Positions 44,785 through 57,940 of a DNA stretch of 64,000 nucleotides are shown here, piece by piece. The number at the start of each line of letters is the position of its first letter. Position 1 is the first letter of the stretch. Below the pieces are notes generated by a model that was given only the letters and a program-made list of their open reading frames with translations, was not told the DNA's origin and ran no database searches. Made by a program: the position numbers and the translations under genes. This DNA comes from Sipunculus nudus (lineage: Eukaryota > Annelida > Sipuncula > Golfingiida > Sipunculidae): the NCBI GenBank assembly GCA_026874595.1, contig CM049306.1:110374142-110438141 (forward strand), in the 5' to 3' direction.

Positions 44785-47700
44785 ACCAGATGCTTAATTT
44801 CTGGTACAGCATGGGTAACATGAGACTAAAATGCAGGATGCCGGGAGTTTAATATCAGGCATCTCATTGGTAACATAGGTCATAATTATATCAGATTTAA
44901 TATCTGCCATCACATGGGTAACATTAGACATAAAAAGCCAGATTCCGGGGGTTTAATATCTGGCATCACCTGGATAACATTAGACCTAAAGAGCATGATG
45001 CCGGGAGTTTAATATCTTGCATGCCATTGGTAACTTAAAACACATGGGTAACATAAGACATAAAGAGCCAGATTCCGGGGGTTTAATATATGAAAAAACA
45101 TGGGTAACATTAGACATAAAGAGCCTGATTCCGGGGGTTTAATATATGAAAACACATGGGTAACATTAGACATAAAGAGCCAGATGCCGGGAGTTTAATA
45201 TCTGGTATCACATTGGTAACATTAGATATAAAGAGCCAGATGCCGGGAGTTTAATATCTGGCATCACATGGGTAAGATTAGACCTAAAGAGCCAGATGCC
45301 GAGAGTTTAATATCTGAAAACACATGGGTAACATTAGACATAAAGAGCCAGATGCCGGGAGTTTAATATCTTATATCACATTGGTAACATTAGACATAAA
45401 GAGCCAGATGCCGGGAGTTTAATATCTGGCATCACATTGGTAACATTAGACCTAAAGAGCCAGATTCCGGGGTTTTAATATCTGAAAACACATGGGTAAC
45501 ATTAGACATAAAGAGCCAGATGCCGGGAGTTTAATATCTGGTATCACATTGGTAACATTAGATATAAAGAGCCAGATGCCGGGAGTTTAATATCTGGCAT
45601 CACATGGGTAACATTAGACCTAAAGAGCCAGATGCCGAGAGTTTAATATCTGAAAACACATGAGTAACATTAGACATAAAGAGCCAGATGCCGGGAGTTT
45701 AATATCTGGTATCACATTGGTAACATTAGACATAAAGAGCCAGATGCCGGGAGTTTAATATCTGGCATCACATGGGTAACATTAGACATAAAGAGCCAGA
45801 TTCCGGGGTTTATATATCTGAAAACACATGGGTAACATTAGACATAAAGAGCCAGATGCCGGGAGTTTAATATCTGGTATCACATTGGTAACATTAGATA
45901 TAAAGAGCCAGATGCCGGGAGTTTAATATCTGGCATCACATGGGTAACATTAGACCTAAAGAGCCAGATGCCGAGAGTTTAATATCTGACAACACATGGG
46001 TAACATTAGACATAAAGAACCAGATGCCGAGAGATTAATATCTGGCATCACATGGGTAACATTAGACCTAAAGAGCCAGATGCCAAGAGTTTAATATCTG
46101 ACAACACATGGGTAACATTAGACATAAAGAGCCAAATTCCGGGGGTTTAATATCTGGCATCACATTAGTAACATTAGACATAAAGAGCCAGATGCCGGGA
46201 GTTTAATATCTGCCATCACATGGGTAACATTAGACATAAAAAGCCAGATTCCGGGGGTTTAATATCTGGCATCACCTGGATAACATAAGACCTAAAGAGC
46301 ATGATGCCGGGAGTTTAATATCTGGCATCACATGGGTAACATTTGACCTAAAGACCAGACGCCGAGAGTTTAATATCTGACAACACATGGGTAACATTAG
46401 ACATAAAGAGCCAGATGCCGAGAGTTTAATATCTGGCATCACATGGGTAACATTAGACCTAAAGAGCCAGAGTCCGGGAGTTTAATATCTGGTATCACAT
46501 TAGTAACATTAGACATAAAGAGCCAGATGCCGGGAGTTTAATATCTGACAACACATGGGTAACATTAGACAAAAAGAGCCAGATGCCGAGAGTTTAATAT
46601 CTGGCATCACAAGGGTAACATTAGACCTAAAGAGCCAGATTCTGGGGGTTTAATATCTGGCATCACATTAGTAACATTAGACATAAAGAGCCAGATGCCG
46701 GAAGTTTAATATCTGCCATCACATGGGTAACATTAGACATAAAGAGCCAGATTCCGGGGGTTTAATATCTGGCATCACCTGGATAACATAAGACCTAAAG
46801 AGCATGATGCCGAGAGTTTAATATCTGGCATCACATGGGTAACATTAGACCTAAAGAGCCAGAGTCCGGGAGTTTAATATCTGGTATCACATTAGTAACA
46901 TTAGACATAAAGAGCCAGATGCCGGGAGTTTAATATCTGACAACACATAGGTAACATTAGACATAAAGAGCCAGATGCCGAGAGTTGAATATCTGGCATC
47001 ACAAGGGTAACATTAGACCTAAAGAGCCAGATTCTGGGGGTTTAATATCTGGCATCACATTAGTAACATTAGACATAAAGAGCCAGATGCCGGAAGTTTA
47101 ATATCTGCCATCACATGGGTAACATTAGACATAAAGAGCCAGATTCCGGGGGTTTAATATCTGGCATCACCTGGATAACATAAGACCTAAAGAGCATGAT
47201 GCCGAGAGTTTAATATCTGGCATCACATGGGTAACATTAGACCTAAAGAGCCAGAGTCCGGGAGTTTAATATCTGGTATCACATTAGTAACATTAGACAT
47301 AAAGAGCCAGATGCCGGGAGTTTAATATCTGACAACACATGGGTAACATTAGACATAAAGAGCCAGATGCCGAGAGTTTAATATCTGGCATCACAAGGGT
47401 AACATTAGACCTAAAGAGCCAGATTCTGGGGGTTTAATATCTGGCATCACATTAGTAAGATTAGACATAAAGAGCCAGATGCCGGAAGTTTAATATCTGC
47501 CATCACATGGGTAACATTAGACATAAAGAGCCAGATTCCGGGGGTTTAATATCTGGCATCACCTGGATAACATAAGACCTGAAGAGCATGATGCCGGGAA
47601 TTTAATATCTTGCATGCCATTGGTAACTTAAAACTTAAAGAGCCAGATGCCGGGAGCTTAATATCTGCCATGACATCGGTAACATTAGAATTAAAGAGAC

Positions 47701-49188
47701 AGATGAGGGAAGTTAAATATCTGACATGACATGGGTAACATTAAACTAAAAAAGCCAGATGCCGGGGATTTAATATCTGGCATCACATTGGTAACATAAG
47801 ACTTAAAGAGCCAGATGCCGGGAGTTGAATATCTGGCATGCCATTGGTAACATAAGATATAAAGAGCCAAATTCCGGGAGTTTAATAGCTGGCATCACAT
47901 GGGTAACATAAGACCTAAAGAGCCAGATGCCGGGGGTTTAATATCTGGCAACACATGGGTAAGATTTGACTTGAAGAGCCAGATGCTGGGGGTTTAATAT
48001 CTGGCAACACATGGGTAAGATTTGACTTGAAGAGCCAGATGCCGGGGGTTTAATATCTGGCAACACATGGGTAACATTAGATATTAAAGAGCCAAATTCC
48101 GGGGTTTAATATCTGGCATCACATTGGTAACATTAGACATAAAGAGCCAGATTCCGGGGGTTTAATATCTGGCATCACATTGGTAACATTAGACATAAAG
48201 AGCCAGATTCCGGGGGTTTAATATCTGGCATCACATTGGTAACATTAGACATAAAGAGCCAGATGCCGGGGGTTTAATATCTGGCATGACATGGGTAAGA
48301 TTTGACTTGAAGAGCCAGATGCTGGGGGTTTAATATCTGGCAACACATGGGTAAGATTTGACTTGAAGAGCCAGATGCTGGCGGTTTAATATCTAGCATG
48401 ACATGGGTAACATTATACATTAAAGAGCCAAATTCCGGGGGTTTAATATCTGGCATCACATTGGTAACATTAGACATAAAGAGACAGATTCCGGGGGTTT
48501 AATATCTGGCATCACATGGGTAACATTAGACCTAAAGAGCCAGATGCCAAGAGTTTAATATCTGACAACACATGGGTAACATTAGACATAAAGAGCCAAA
48601 TTCCGGGGGTTTAATATCTGGCATCACATTGGTAACATTAGATATAAAGAGCCAGATTCCGGGAGTTTAATATCTGACAACACATGGGTAACATTAGACA
48701 TAAAGAGCCAGATGCCGAGAGTTTAATATCTGGCATCACATTGGTAACATTAGACATGAAGAGCCAGATTCCGGGGGTTTAATATCTGGCATCACATTGG
48801 TAACATTAGACATAAAGAGCCAGATGCCGGGGGTTTAATATCTGGCATGACATGGGTAAGATTTGACTTGAAGAGCCAGATGCCGGGGGTTTAATATCTA
48901 GCATGACATTGGTAACATTATACATTAAAGAGCCAAATTCCGGGGGTTTAATATCTGGCATCACATTGGTAACATTAGACATAAAGAGCCAGATGCCGGG
49001 GGTTTAATATCTGGCATAACATTGGTAACATTAGACATAAAGAGCCAGATGCCGGGGTGTCATATCTGGCATCACATTGGTAACATTAGACATAAAGAGC
49101 CAGATTCCGGGGGTTTAATATCTGGCATGACATGGGTGACATTAGAATTAAAGAGCCAGATGCCGGGGTGTAATATCTGGCATCAGAT
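44785..49188. repeat. 56-bp satellite array with higher-order structure
   Basis: About 78 copies of a 56-bp unit of the form GAGCCAGATGCCGGGAGTTT, AATATCTGGCATCACATTGG, TAACATTAGACATAAA. Each standard unit contains the inverted repeat GCCAGAT ... ATCTGGC around a 13-nt loop. Variant units recur at fixed spacing: the CTGAAAACACATG type every 168 bp (3 units) at about 45.1-45.8 kb, and the GATTCTGGGGG type at 46639, 47031 and 47423, exactly 392 bp (7 units) apart. The edges are more diverged than the centre, as expected for a homogenising tandem array. Confidence 0.97.
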
Positions 49189-50990
49189 TTGACTTCAGCA
49201 GCGGATTAGGCTGGGAAACGAGCCCTGGATTTTTGAGTGAAAGCGGCCGAAATATAATATCATGAGCCCACTCGCACTAATAATTAGTCCATAACATAGA
49301 CCCACAGTCATCAATATATTGTTTATGCCATATGGGACCAGATGTTATGATCGGTATAAGGCGTATAAAAGTCCACTGAAAACAATAAATTAACCTCCCG
49401 TCAAGTCCAAATAAAAAAGTCCTTCAGAGATAAGGCGCTCACTGAAATCTACAAAACATCAATTTCAATGCATGCATGCGAGTATTTTAAAACTCCTATT
49501 ACCCAGGTATGTCACGTACTGTGTTTGTGATAGCCGCGTGACATAATAGATAAGTGGTATTACGTTTAACCCTGATTCACGACATGTATACGTGAATATA
49601 TACCTATAGTATATTAACTCTGATTCACACCGCGTATACCCGTTAGCATATACCTGAGTATATATATTCTTAAGGCAGCATCCCTGGCAGAAAATCCTCG
49701 ATTTATATCAATCCAAAAGTTTTAATAATTACATTTTAAATCACATAATGTATATATTATTTGATAAATTGTTCTTTCTGATACTATATGTGTTGATGAA
49801 ATTCGCCTTCATTTTCATATGATATTTTAATATTTTTTAATATTTCAATTTTTTATAGGTACATGATTTTCAGAAATTAGTAACAACAAACTGTATTATG
49901 AAGACTGTTTGTTATATTTGCAAACACATATGTAGGATTATGTTGGATATGTGGGGTTTTTTTTGCCAAAATTTTATTATGTGTTTTCATGAAGTATGTA
50001 GTGAAGCTTATTTTACCTCTTTTATTTATGAAAAATCATTTCGGAATTAATGTGAGTTCAGTCCAATTTGTAATAAACTTTGTTTGAGGACTGTATTAAT
50101 ACAAGCGTCCCATGCATGAAATCCCCATAAGATGTATCACATTATCACTATAAAACATATCAATTCACTCGCTGATCGTTTATCCTATAAGTAATGTATA
50201 TCAACAATGTCATCGTCGGCGCCACATTCAGACGGATCTTACCTTGTAGCATTTTAAATTACTTTAAACCTAAACTGTCGGGTGCATTTTAAATTTTGAA
50301 AGGAAGTGGATGATTGAGTAAAACAGTGTTCAGTTCCCGTCCTTTTTGCCTTCTAAAACTCAGATGGCGGTGTAATAAATAACGCACCTGACCGGAATTT
50401 CAGACATTCGTACCAGGGACTGTTATACGGTCAGGGGTCACGGATTGACAGTTAGTGGGTCACATATTACTGTTTTATTGTGTAAAGTACCTAGCAGTGG
50501 CTCCAGCGTGATCGAGGCGTGGACGATGAGACAGAGGAAGTGAGGTCACCACCAATTTGGCAGAGGCTCAGCTTTGCAGGTTGTCCATGAAGCCAGGTGC
50601 TTAGGGCACGTTCTCATGGCGTGCACAGAACAAATTGGCATGTCATCAACAGGCCAAAAGCATGTCATCACCAGGCTAAAAGCGTGGCCGCATAAACAGC
50701 AGGTGAAGGACAGTCTCTTTCCTGTAAATTATCTGACATCAGCTTCACCGTGCCGAACAAATCATTCTTCACAACCCGAGTTTCCAATCCTTTATTATAA
50801 GGCCTTCCGATATAGACAATGCACCCTAACATATAATGGTTCGTTTTTATTTTAATAAGAGACAATTTAGAAAATTTAAATATAAGTATATAATTAAATT
50901 GCAAGAACGAGTAAATAGCCAGTCTTTGATTATCTTGTTGCAAAAACGAGTGAACATATTTTGAGAAACATTAAAGTCAACCAAATGCTT

Positions 50991-51040
<50 letters not shown>

Positions 51041-51468
51041 AACTCCTCGAAGTCGGACACTCAGGGGACTTGAAAACTTTGTCCGGATTAGTGAGTTGTC
51101 CTTTATAGTGGAGTTTGTCGTATAACGTTAATTCTTCCAGGATAGCAATTGAAGTGTTCTATTCTATCTGAATTTATAAGTTTATTATTATTTACAGCCA
51201 GTATCATGAGATCAGACCTGTCAAAGATAATCATCAAGGACGTTGCCATGAAAAGAATATCGGTAGCTAAGATGATGATCTAGCCACAACCTTGGCCATT
51301 GTTTTTAACTGTGAAGACTAATCCCTAGTCGTAGTCTATTGTTATTCAATGATACAAAAAGTTAGTGAATTAAATGATTAGCCTTGTTACTCCTTATATT
51401 TCACTCACAATTAACAAGAGCAAACTGTGACTAATCTATAAATGCTCTCCAGGCATAGTGTTGGTGTT

Positions 51469-51539
<71 letters not shown>

Positions 51540-54500
51540 TTGTGTGTGTGTATAAAACACCGAACTGTCATATTTGCTGAGTCAGAGAAAATGGAGGAAG
51601 AACCGATAAACAGTGTCATGTAGATTTCAAAATCAGGCTCATCAAAATATCCAACGGTGATTGTACAAGCATATGTAGTATTTGTAAAAATATAATCTTA
51701 TTTATACTTTTATATTTTTTCTTTCTTCCTTTGGTTAATCAACTCTGCTCAAAAGTTTTGAATTTTGATGACATTTTGTGGAACGTTAAGGTATAGCTAA
51801 TGATCGATCTATTAAATTTATGAGGCAATCTGTTTTGGTTTAATGTTTTATTTGAAGCACCTTTTTTCAATTCTTTTATGTTACCATTGACTTACTGAAC
51901 AGTGGCACAAATAAAGTTACATTTTCCCCGTACATTATCCTTTCGTATAGTTCTTGGTATCGTTTGTTTATATATTATATGGTATTCATTGTTCGTATCA
52001 GGATAGCACGACATGTATAACAAAACTTTCCTTCTTTTCTCCTCCTTATCTTATGAATTACACGTACATGTAACGTGCGTATCGGCGTCCAAAGTGTAAA
52101 TAAAGAATACTCATACACCTATGAAACAGAATTGTTAGTTTAAAGGCTTTTTATCCAACAGCAAATACATGGGAAATAACCTAGCTCTATTCCGAAATGT
52201 ACAAAATGTATTAGAGGGGTTATTACTTCTGAATTTACATCTGCTTACATAGGTGTCCTATTATTCACTTCGCATGTTTTAAATATTGGTGTATGGCACT
52301 CGCCATATCCCGATTCGGCCCATCCCCAGATAATGGGTCGTCTATCTGCAGATGGATCTGATTAAAAAATATCATGCATGTTCCGAGATGGTTCACGCAC
52401 ATTTTCTGACGACTAAATACTAATATTTAGTTGTAATTTTGTAATTATTTCATACCGGAATAAGCATGTAATCTAGATGATTGAAAACCTAAAGAAAACC
52501 ACTAGCATATGATTCCCTTTCTTGACTTGCTTCAGGTCCGAGCGACCTCTAATGGTTCGTCCGGGAGGGATTTCAATGGTTCATCTGTTGGAAACACTGG
52601 CATATTTTCTGATATAAATAGCGCTGTCGCAGAAGTGGGATAGACCTTTCCCAAATTTTCCAAAATATAATACAAAATCCTTCAGTGTTGTATATAAAAA
52701 AATTACCCCATTAGGTCAAACTTTCCATATAAAAATAAAAAACACCCGGGCATTTCCGACGATCGGCCAGAGAGGAGTTGTGTATGGCAAAGATTTAGTG
52801 CCACTTCAATGTATCACCCATAAAATACATTCTATTAGTACACCAAAAATGATTGCAAAATTTAACTATAAATGGTTAAAAAAGAAGATTAAATTGGCCA
52901 CATAATCTGCTCTGATATTCCATTTATTTAGGAAATATTAGTATCCATTATTAGTATAAGTGCATTTTAGGCACCCCTCATTAACAGCTCATGTAGAATG
53001 GCACTTAGAAAACCAGTCATGTATACGACCAGGGCCCGGTTCGGGTCGGGGGTCATATATTTATGAGAAGATCTATCCTGCTAAACTAGTAGAGATTTCG
53101 TAGTCTCTCAAAGAGGTATGCATGCATTTACTAGTACAGTGATCGGTAAATGGGTTTCACGCATTTAAAGTTGACCCTTTCTGTGGGTCTTAATATTGCC
53201 AGCCAGACTACCTTTTGTTCCCTCAGCTTTAATGTCTTTATAAAAATAACATTTAGCCCTAAATGATAATATATGTATAATTTATATCTGTTATTTTTAA
53301 TTATATATATTTGAAACCACCAGTAAATCTTCCATCATGACTGCTTTGGTTAAATATAGATTTTGTTTTTTGTTTGAAGATTTGAAAATTCAAAGCAAAA
53401 CCGACAATAAATGTGTATAAAAAATTGAATCATTAAAATACATGCATATAACTCTAAGAAGTTTTATAGAATATTTTTTTTCCGTTCCTTCCTTTCTTTT
53501 AAAAATTCAATTAAAATAACAAAGTAACAAACTATTTTCATTTAAAATAACTTGAGAGTTCTTTATGAATTGAAATATCTAAAAAGGAGAAAAGGCGTGG
53601 ATCACATGGTTCAAAATGTATGTGCAGAATCGTCTTTATTGCTCTCGAGTCTTGAGAAATATCGCATGGAAGACGGGTTAATCGACTGAAATCCTGTTTT
53701 GAAAAAAAGGCAAAATCTGCTTGGGAAGAGTAATTTGACCTGCAAAGGACCACGTCTATAGGTCAGCTGAGATTATAAAACATTCAATCAAGTTTCAGGA
53801 CAATCCATGATCCAGCTGCTGAGAAACTGGCAATGGCATATATTTGACAATAAAATTTGACAAATATGCAGAAAATTTGTAGTGAAGTCAGACTTTAATA
53901 TATGTAGCGCCATCAGTCCCTCCAGTTGATTAAATTATCAATGGTCAATAAACAACTCAAGTTTCAGGACAATCCAGGACTACGCTGCTGACAGACTGAC
54001 ATGAGTGCTGTAAGTTGGCAGTTTTGCATTAATGTAAAGGCGCTTTATCATCGGTCAGCTTGTCAAGTTGTCAAGAAAAATCTGGAAAGATTTTTTTCTC
54101 TGAGAAACGTGAACCTAGGTATTTGACTTTTAGTCAGTCAGACATCAGCTATAATTTGCTTCCTTTGAATTTATTTTTGCAAATGTTATGAATGAAAATT
54201 TGAGCCGATTATCATCATATTTAATATAATGATAGTGTAAAAACTGTATATGATGATCATTCTTGGATATTTGGCATTAAATGAGGGGCACTAACTGGGC
54301 TGAAACTATGACATCTGAATCTATATCGTCTTAAAAAAAAAGTGAAAATTTATAATGTATAATTATAGATGAAGGTGGCGTAAACAGTATAATTCAAATG
54401 TTATATAAAATATATAAGCGTGCGGTGTTTCAGAGCAATCCATGTACTCGACACAAAGATACCAGTTCCAAAGAATGAATTTTAAGCATGAGAAGCCTAT

Positions 54501-55290
54501 TTTTTTATATTATACTTAGAAATAAAACTGCAACTGTGTCGGCAAGAGATCTGAAAATTTTGGTCGACTTTCTTCAAATTTCCCATGATGACAAGGATAT
54601 ATATTGGGCTATAACAAGACATTTATCTTTAAGCTGATTCCAAAATATTTGTATAGCAACCTATAATGAAGCTTGAAAACGAAAAACATGCGTAGATATG
54701 CATGTTATTGAAGGCTTACTCCTGCGAGGCGAATATTAACAACAGCCGATACCCAATTATCTGTTATGTTGTTTTAATGATTACACCTATGCCCTGAAGA
54801 TAGTTTAAACATATTTTATTGTAAATATGCTATTGGAAAATAGTAATACTGCAATGTAAATGCCTCTGTCACCAAGATAAAACAAAGGATTGCTGCTGGT
54901 TTAAATTCATTTTAACATTTGTTTACTATATTCTGGAAATATTGGGAATATCTTAAAACATCGCACGTTTCGATCCGACAATGAATACTTTCAATTTTTG
55001 AACGATTTCCCAAGGGATATACTGTGATTGTATTTTTGTTCGCGAGGGTTTCTAATTCCCGATATTCACGAAAGGGTTATCATCGTGAAAATAAAACCTT
55101 CTTGAATATAACACCCAAACTAAAGAGGTAAACATTGGTTTGTACTATAACCTTCCAGGTATCTGATAAATATTATCAGAGCCTAAAACTGGCAAGGCAA
55201 ACATTTGATTTTATTAATATTAACAGAACTTCTATGTTATCTGTAAATTACCGAGTGGTATTATGAATAAAATGAGATTTTCCATTGCGT
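49189..55290. other. Long AT-rich stretch without recognisable genes
   Basis: Contains (TA)n at 50994-51036 and 51471-51521, the latter followed by (TG)n. Between about 53.7 and 54.5 kb the phrase TTTCAGGACAATCCA recurs in diverged form, indicating old interspersed repeats. No exon could be supported. Confidence 0.4.
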
Positions 55291-55297
55291 TTATATA

Positions 55298-55813
55298 ATG
55301 AACAAATATTTCAACTCGTTTGATGTTCCCAGGGTCCTTCTTAAATTAAGCCTTAGTGACCTCGCAAATGGATTATGCCAATCGCTTTTGTATGGCATCA
55401 CCCATGCTCAGATTGGCAGGCTGCAGCGCCTTAAGAATTGGGCTGCTCGGCTTATCACACTCATCCAGCGGCGAGCTCACATCAAACCGGTACTTATGGA
55501 GTTACATTGGCTGCCGGTGGAGTATAGATCTTGTTTTAAAATACTGTTGCTTACCTACAAAGCCCTCAATGGCTTGGCACCTTCATACCTCGCTGATATG
55601 ATTAAGGTTTTTTGTCAGCTGCTTGCACTGAGGTCGGCCAATAAATCTCTCCTTAAGGTGCCGAGGGCCCGGACTCCGTACGGAAAGAGATCATTTAGAT
55701 ATTCCTCCGCTATCCTCTGGAATAATCTTCCTCAACATATCAAGGATGCCTCAAGTGTTCCATGTTTCAATAGACTACTGAAAACACACCTTTTCAAGTT
55801 GGCATATTATTAG
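55298..55813 (+). pseudogene. LINE ORF2 C-terminal fragment
   Basis: 171 codons open. From about residue 40 it reads IGRLQRLKNWAARLITL, LMELHWLPVEYRSCFKILLL, TYKALNGLAPSYLADMI, VPRARTPYGKRSFRYSS, LWNNLPQHIKDASS and FNRLLKTHLF, the typical post-RT region of CR1/L2-like ORF2. No endonuclease or RT catalytic motifs; a dead 5'-truncated copy. Confidence 0.85.
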
Positions 55814-56010
55814 CTTTGTTTGGATTCATGATTATTTAGTTTTCTGCATATCTATTTTTTAGTCATTTTAATTGTATTATCTTTCACTCAAATTTCTTTT
55901 TTAATTATCTTAATGTATTTTACTGTGTACAGTGCCTTAGAGCTTTTGTATTTTAATACAGTGAATTTGGCACTTTAATATACTAAAATAAAAATAAATA
56001 AATAAATTGT
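55298..56010 (+). mobile_element. LINE 3' fragment (CR1/L2-like) with AAAT tail
   Basis: A 5'-truncated copy keeping the last 150 or so residues of ORF2, a short 3' UTR (GGCACTTTAATATACTAAAA) and a tail of AAAT repeats at about 55987-56008. It differs clearly from the fragment at 1556-2033, so it represents another subfamily. Confidence 0.85.
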
Positions 56011-57507
56011 AAAGATTGGTTAAAGCATTATAAATCATTCACATAATAAAGGATATGCTCTGTGTATAATATGGTGATACCTCGAAAATCGAACCCTCGC
56101 GATTAAAGCCAATCACAGTACCTGTCACAGATCTGACTTGAATTGTATAAGGGGGCAAGGATGGAAGGTGAGGTGTAGTTGAATGATTTTATAAAACATT
56201 ACAAGTTAATTTCGCCAAAAAGCTCCCATCCGAGTGTCTGAAAAAAGTCAATTGCAGGATGAAGTGTTTAATCCGCCTCTTATAATACATGTTGCCTCAA
56301 GCTTTAAAGATTTCAGTTTTGTTGAATCCTTATTGGAGCAATTATCCCATTATAGAACCATACTCCAAGTTTGGTCTCACATAACTGATGTGGCTTTTTT
56401 CGAACGATTCTAAGATATGTTTAAGGCCTTATATTTGTGTAATCTCGTAGGTGCCTTCTTACATACAGAGTTGGCATGCTTTGTCCTTGAGAGATCGTTA
56501 GATAAGATGATGCCCGAGTGTTTATGGTTGGGACTTAATGGAACACAGGCGTTTCCCAAGGTTATGCATTGATGACGAAGGATATCATGTTGTCGGTTAA
56601 CTGATATGGCAACTGCTTTTTTAATGTTAAATCCAACCAGCCATGAATCGACCCACTTGAGAATATTTATCAGATCATGATTAATTAGGAGTTTACTGTT
56701 TTAGACCTTTCTCAGTTTACCTGTGATAGCAACATTTCAGTATCTGCCTGTAACAGCTATATAATTAATACGCAGTTTTTTCCATACAAAGATTTACCTA
56801 CTTCCAGTCTGATTTGTCCTTCGAAAAAAAATGCCCTATTAAGCTGCATAATTAATAAGTTTAATAATCCCCCAATAGGTGTCCCTATTTTATTTGTGCT
56901 TTAAGGTCCTTAACGTCTGTCACTTTTATATGGGGGCGCCTTTGGGATTTCCTGCATTTCGAGCTCACTGGCCACAGAGCGTATTGTGCAATGCGCGGTC
57001 ACAGATCGCCCATTGATTCCAGTCCTCCCTTAACAGAAAGCTTTTTCATTCAAAACAAAGACTTCATGACTCTGCTTTTAATGAGAGGGCTTTTCAGTTT
57101 GGTAAACACCTTGAACTTTTATGGGTTTACATGTATGTTTATTTCTATACATTCATAAATATTTTCCCATTATAACCATGGTTTCAATAGTTCATCTTTA
57201 AACAAATTTCGGGGCGGGGAGGGGGGGGGGGTGGCAACATTCTTTTTAGAATCGCGTGCAAGAGCCTTCAATGTAAGATAAGTGTTGTTATCATTCCAAG
57301 ACTTTCATAAATTTGCAACTTCATTTGAACTTCAATTTATATTATCTTTCATAAACTGTCACTCTTTTATATGCAGTCATACATGTGCAACTATTTTCAC
57401 AGTATAGATGGCTTATTTGTACAATCCCCATCACTCCGGCAATGATGATGTTGTTTATCCGAAGAAAAACAATGCTCTCGCAAATTCGTATACCTTATAT
57501 ATGCCTT
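56011..57507. other. Unannotated spacer
   Basis: Short G-run near 57215. No gene or repeat family recognised. Confidence 0.4.
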
Positions 57508-57520
57508 ACGTCTACTTCTT
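57508..57520. repeat. Left 13-bp target-site duplication of SINE
   Basis: ACGTCTACTTCTT, identical to 57928-57940. Confidence 0.85.
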
Positions 57521-57927
57521 TTTTTTTTGGTGGAGGTAACCGCAATGCTGACTTAACTAATTCTCAACTAAGTATTTACCTCTGCAGAGTTTCCATTTCG
57601 GTTTGGGACTACTTGACAGGGCGGTAGCACTCGCTTCCTATCATTTTTATACCCTGGTGTCTCCCAGACCCGGTGTCTACCGCACCTGCGGGTCCTGGGT
57701 GTATAATCAGCCCCATTGCTGGGTCATAACATCGAGGAATCCCCAAAAGACGCACTCGTATGTGAGTGATACACGGCTGTAGGGCACAGCCTTCCCATTA
57801 AGCCTGCAGAGCGCTCACCCTGGGTGGGGGCCGACCGTGAAGAACCTCACCGCCTCGGCTGAAATTCGAACCCACGATCTCCCGGCTGTAAGTCCTGCGC
57901 TCTACCCCTGAGCCACAGTAGCCGGTC
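57521..57927 (-). mobile_element. Complete tRNA-derived SINE (family A)
   Basis: On the minus strand the head is GGCTACTGTGGCTCAGGGGT with box A TGGCTCAGGGGTAGAGC and box B GGGTTCGAATTTC. It is followed by a GC-rich body (GGTGAGCGCTCTGCAGGCTT) and ends in poly-A, seen as poly-T at about 57519-57528. Exact 13-bp direct repeats flank it, so the insertion is recent and used LINE machinery with a poly-A tail. The truncated copy at 2934 is the same family. Confidence 0.88.
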
Positions 57928-57940
57928 ACGTCTACTTCTT
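57928..57940. repeat. Right 13-bp target-site duplication of SINE
   Basis: ACGTCTACTTCTT, identical to 57508-57520. Confidence 0.85.

Noticed and set aside
57830-57925. Possible tRNA gene on the minus strand
   Set aside because: Box A and box B are present, but the sequence continues into a SINE body with a poly-A tail and target-site duplications.
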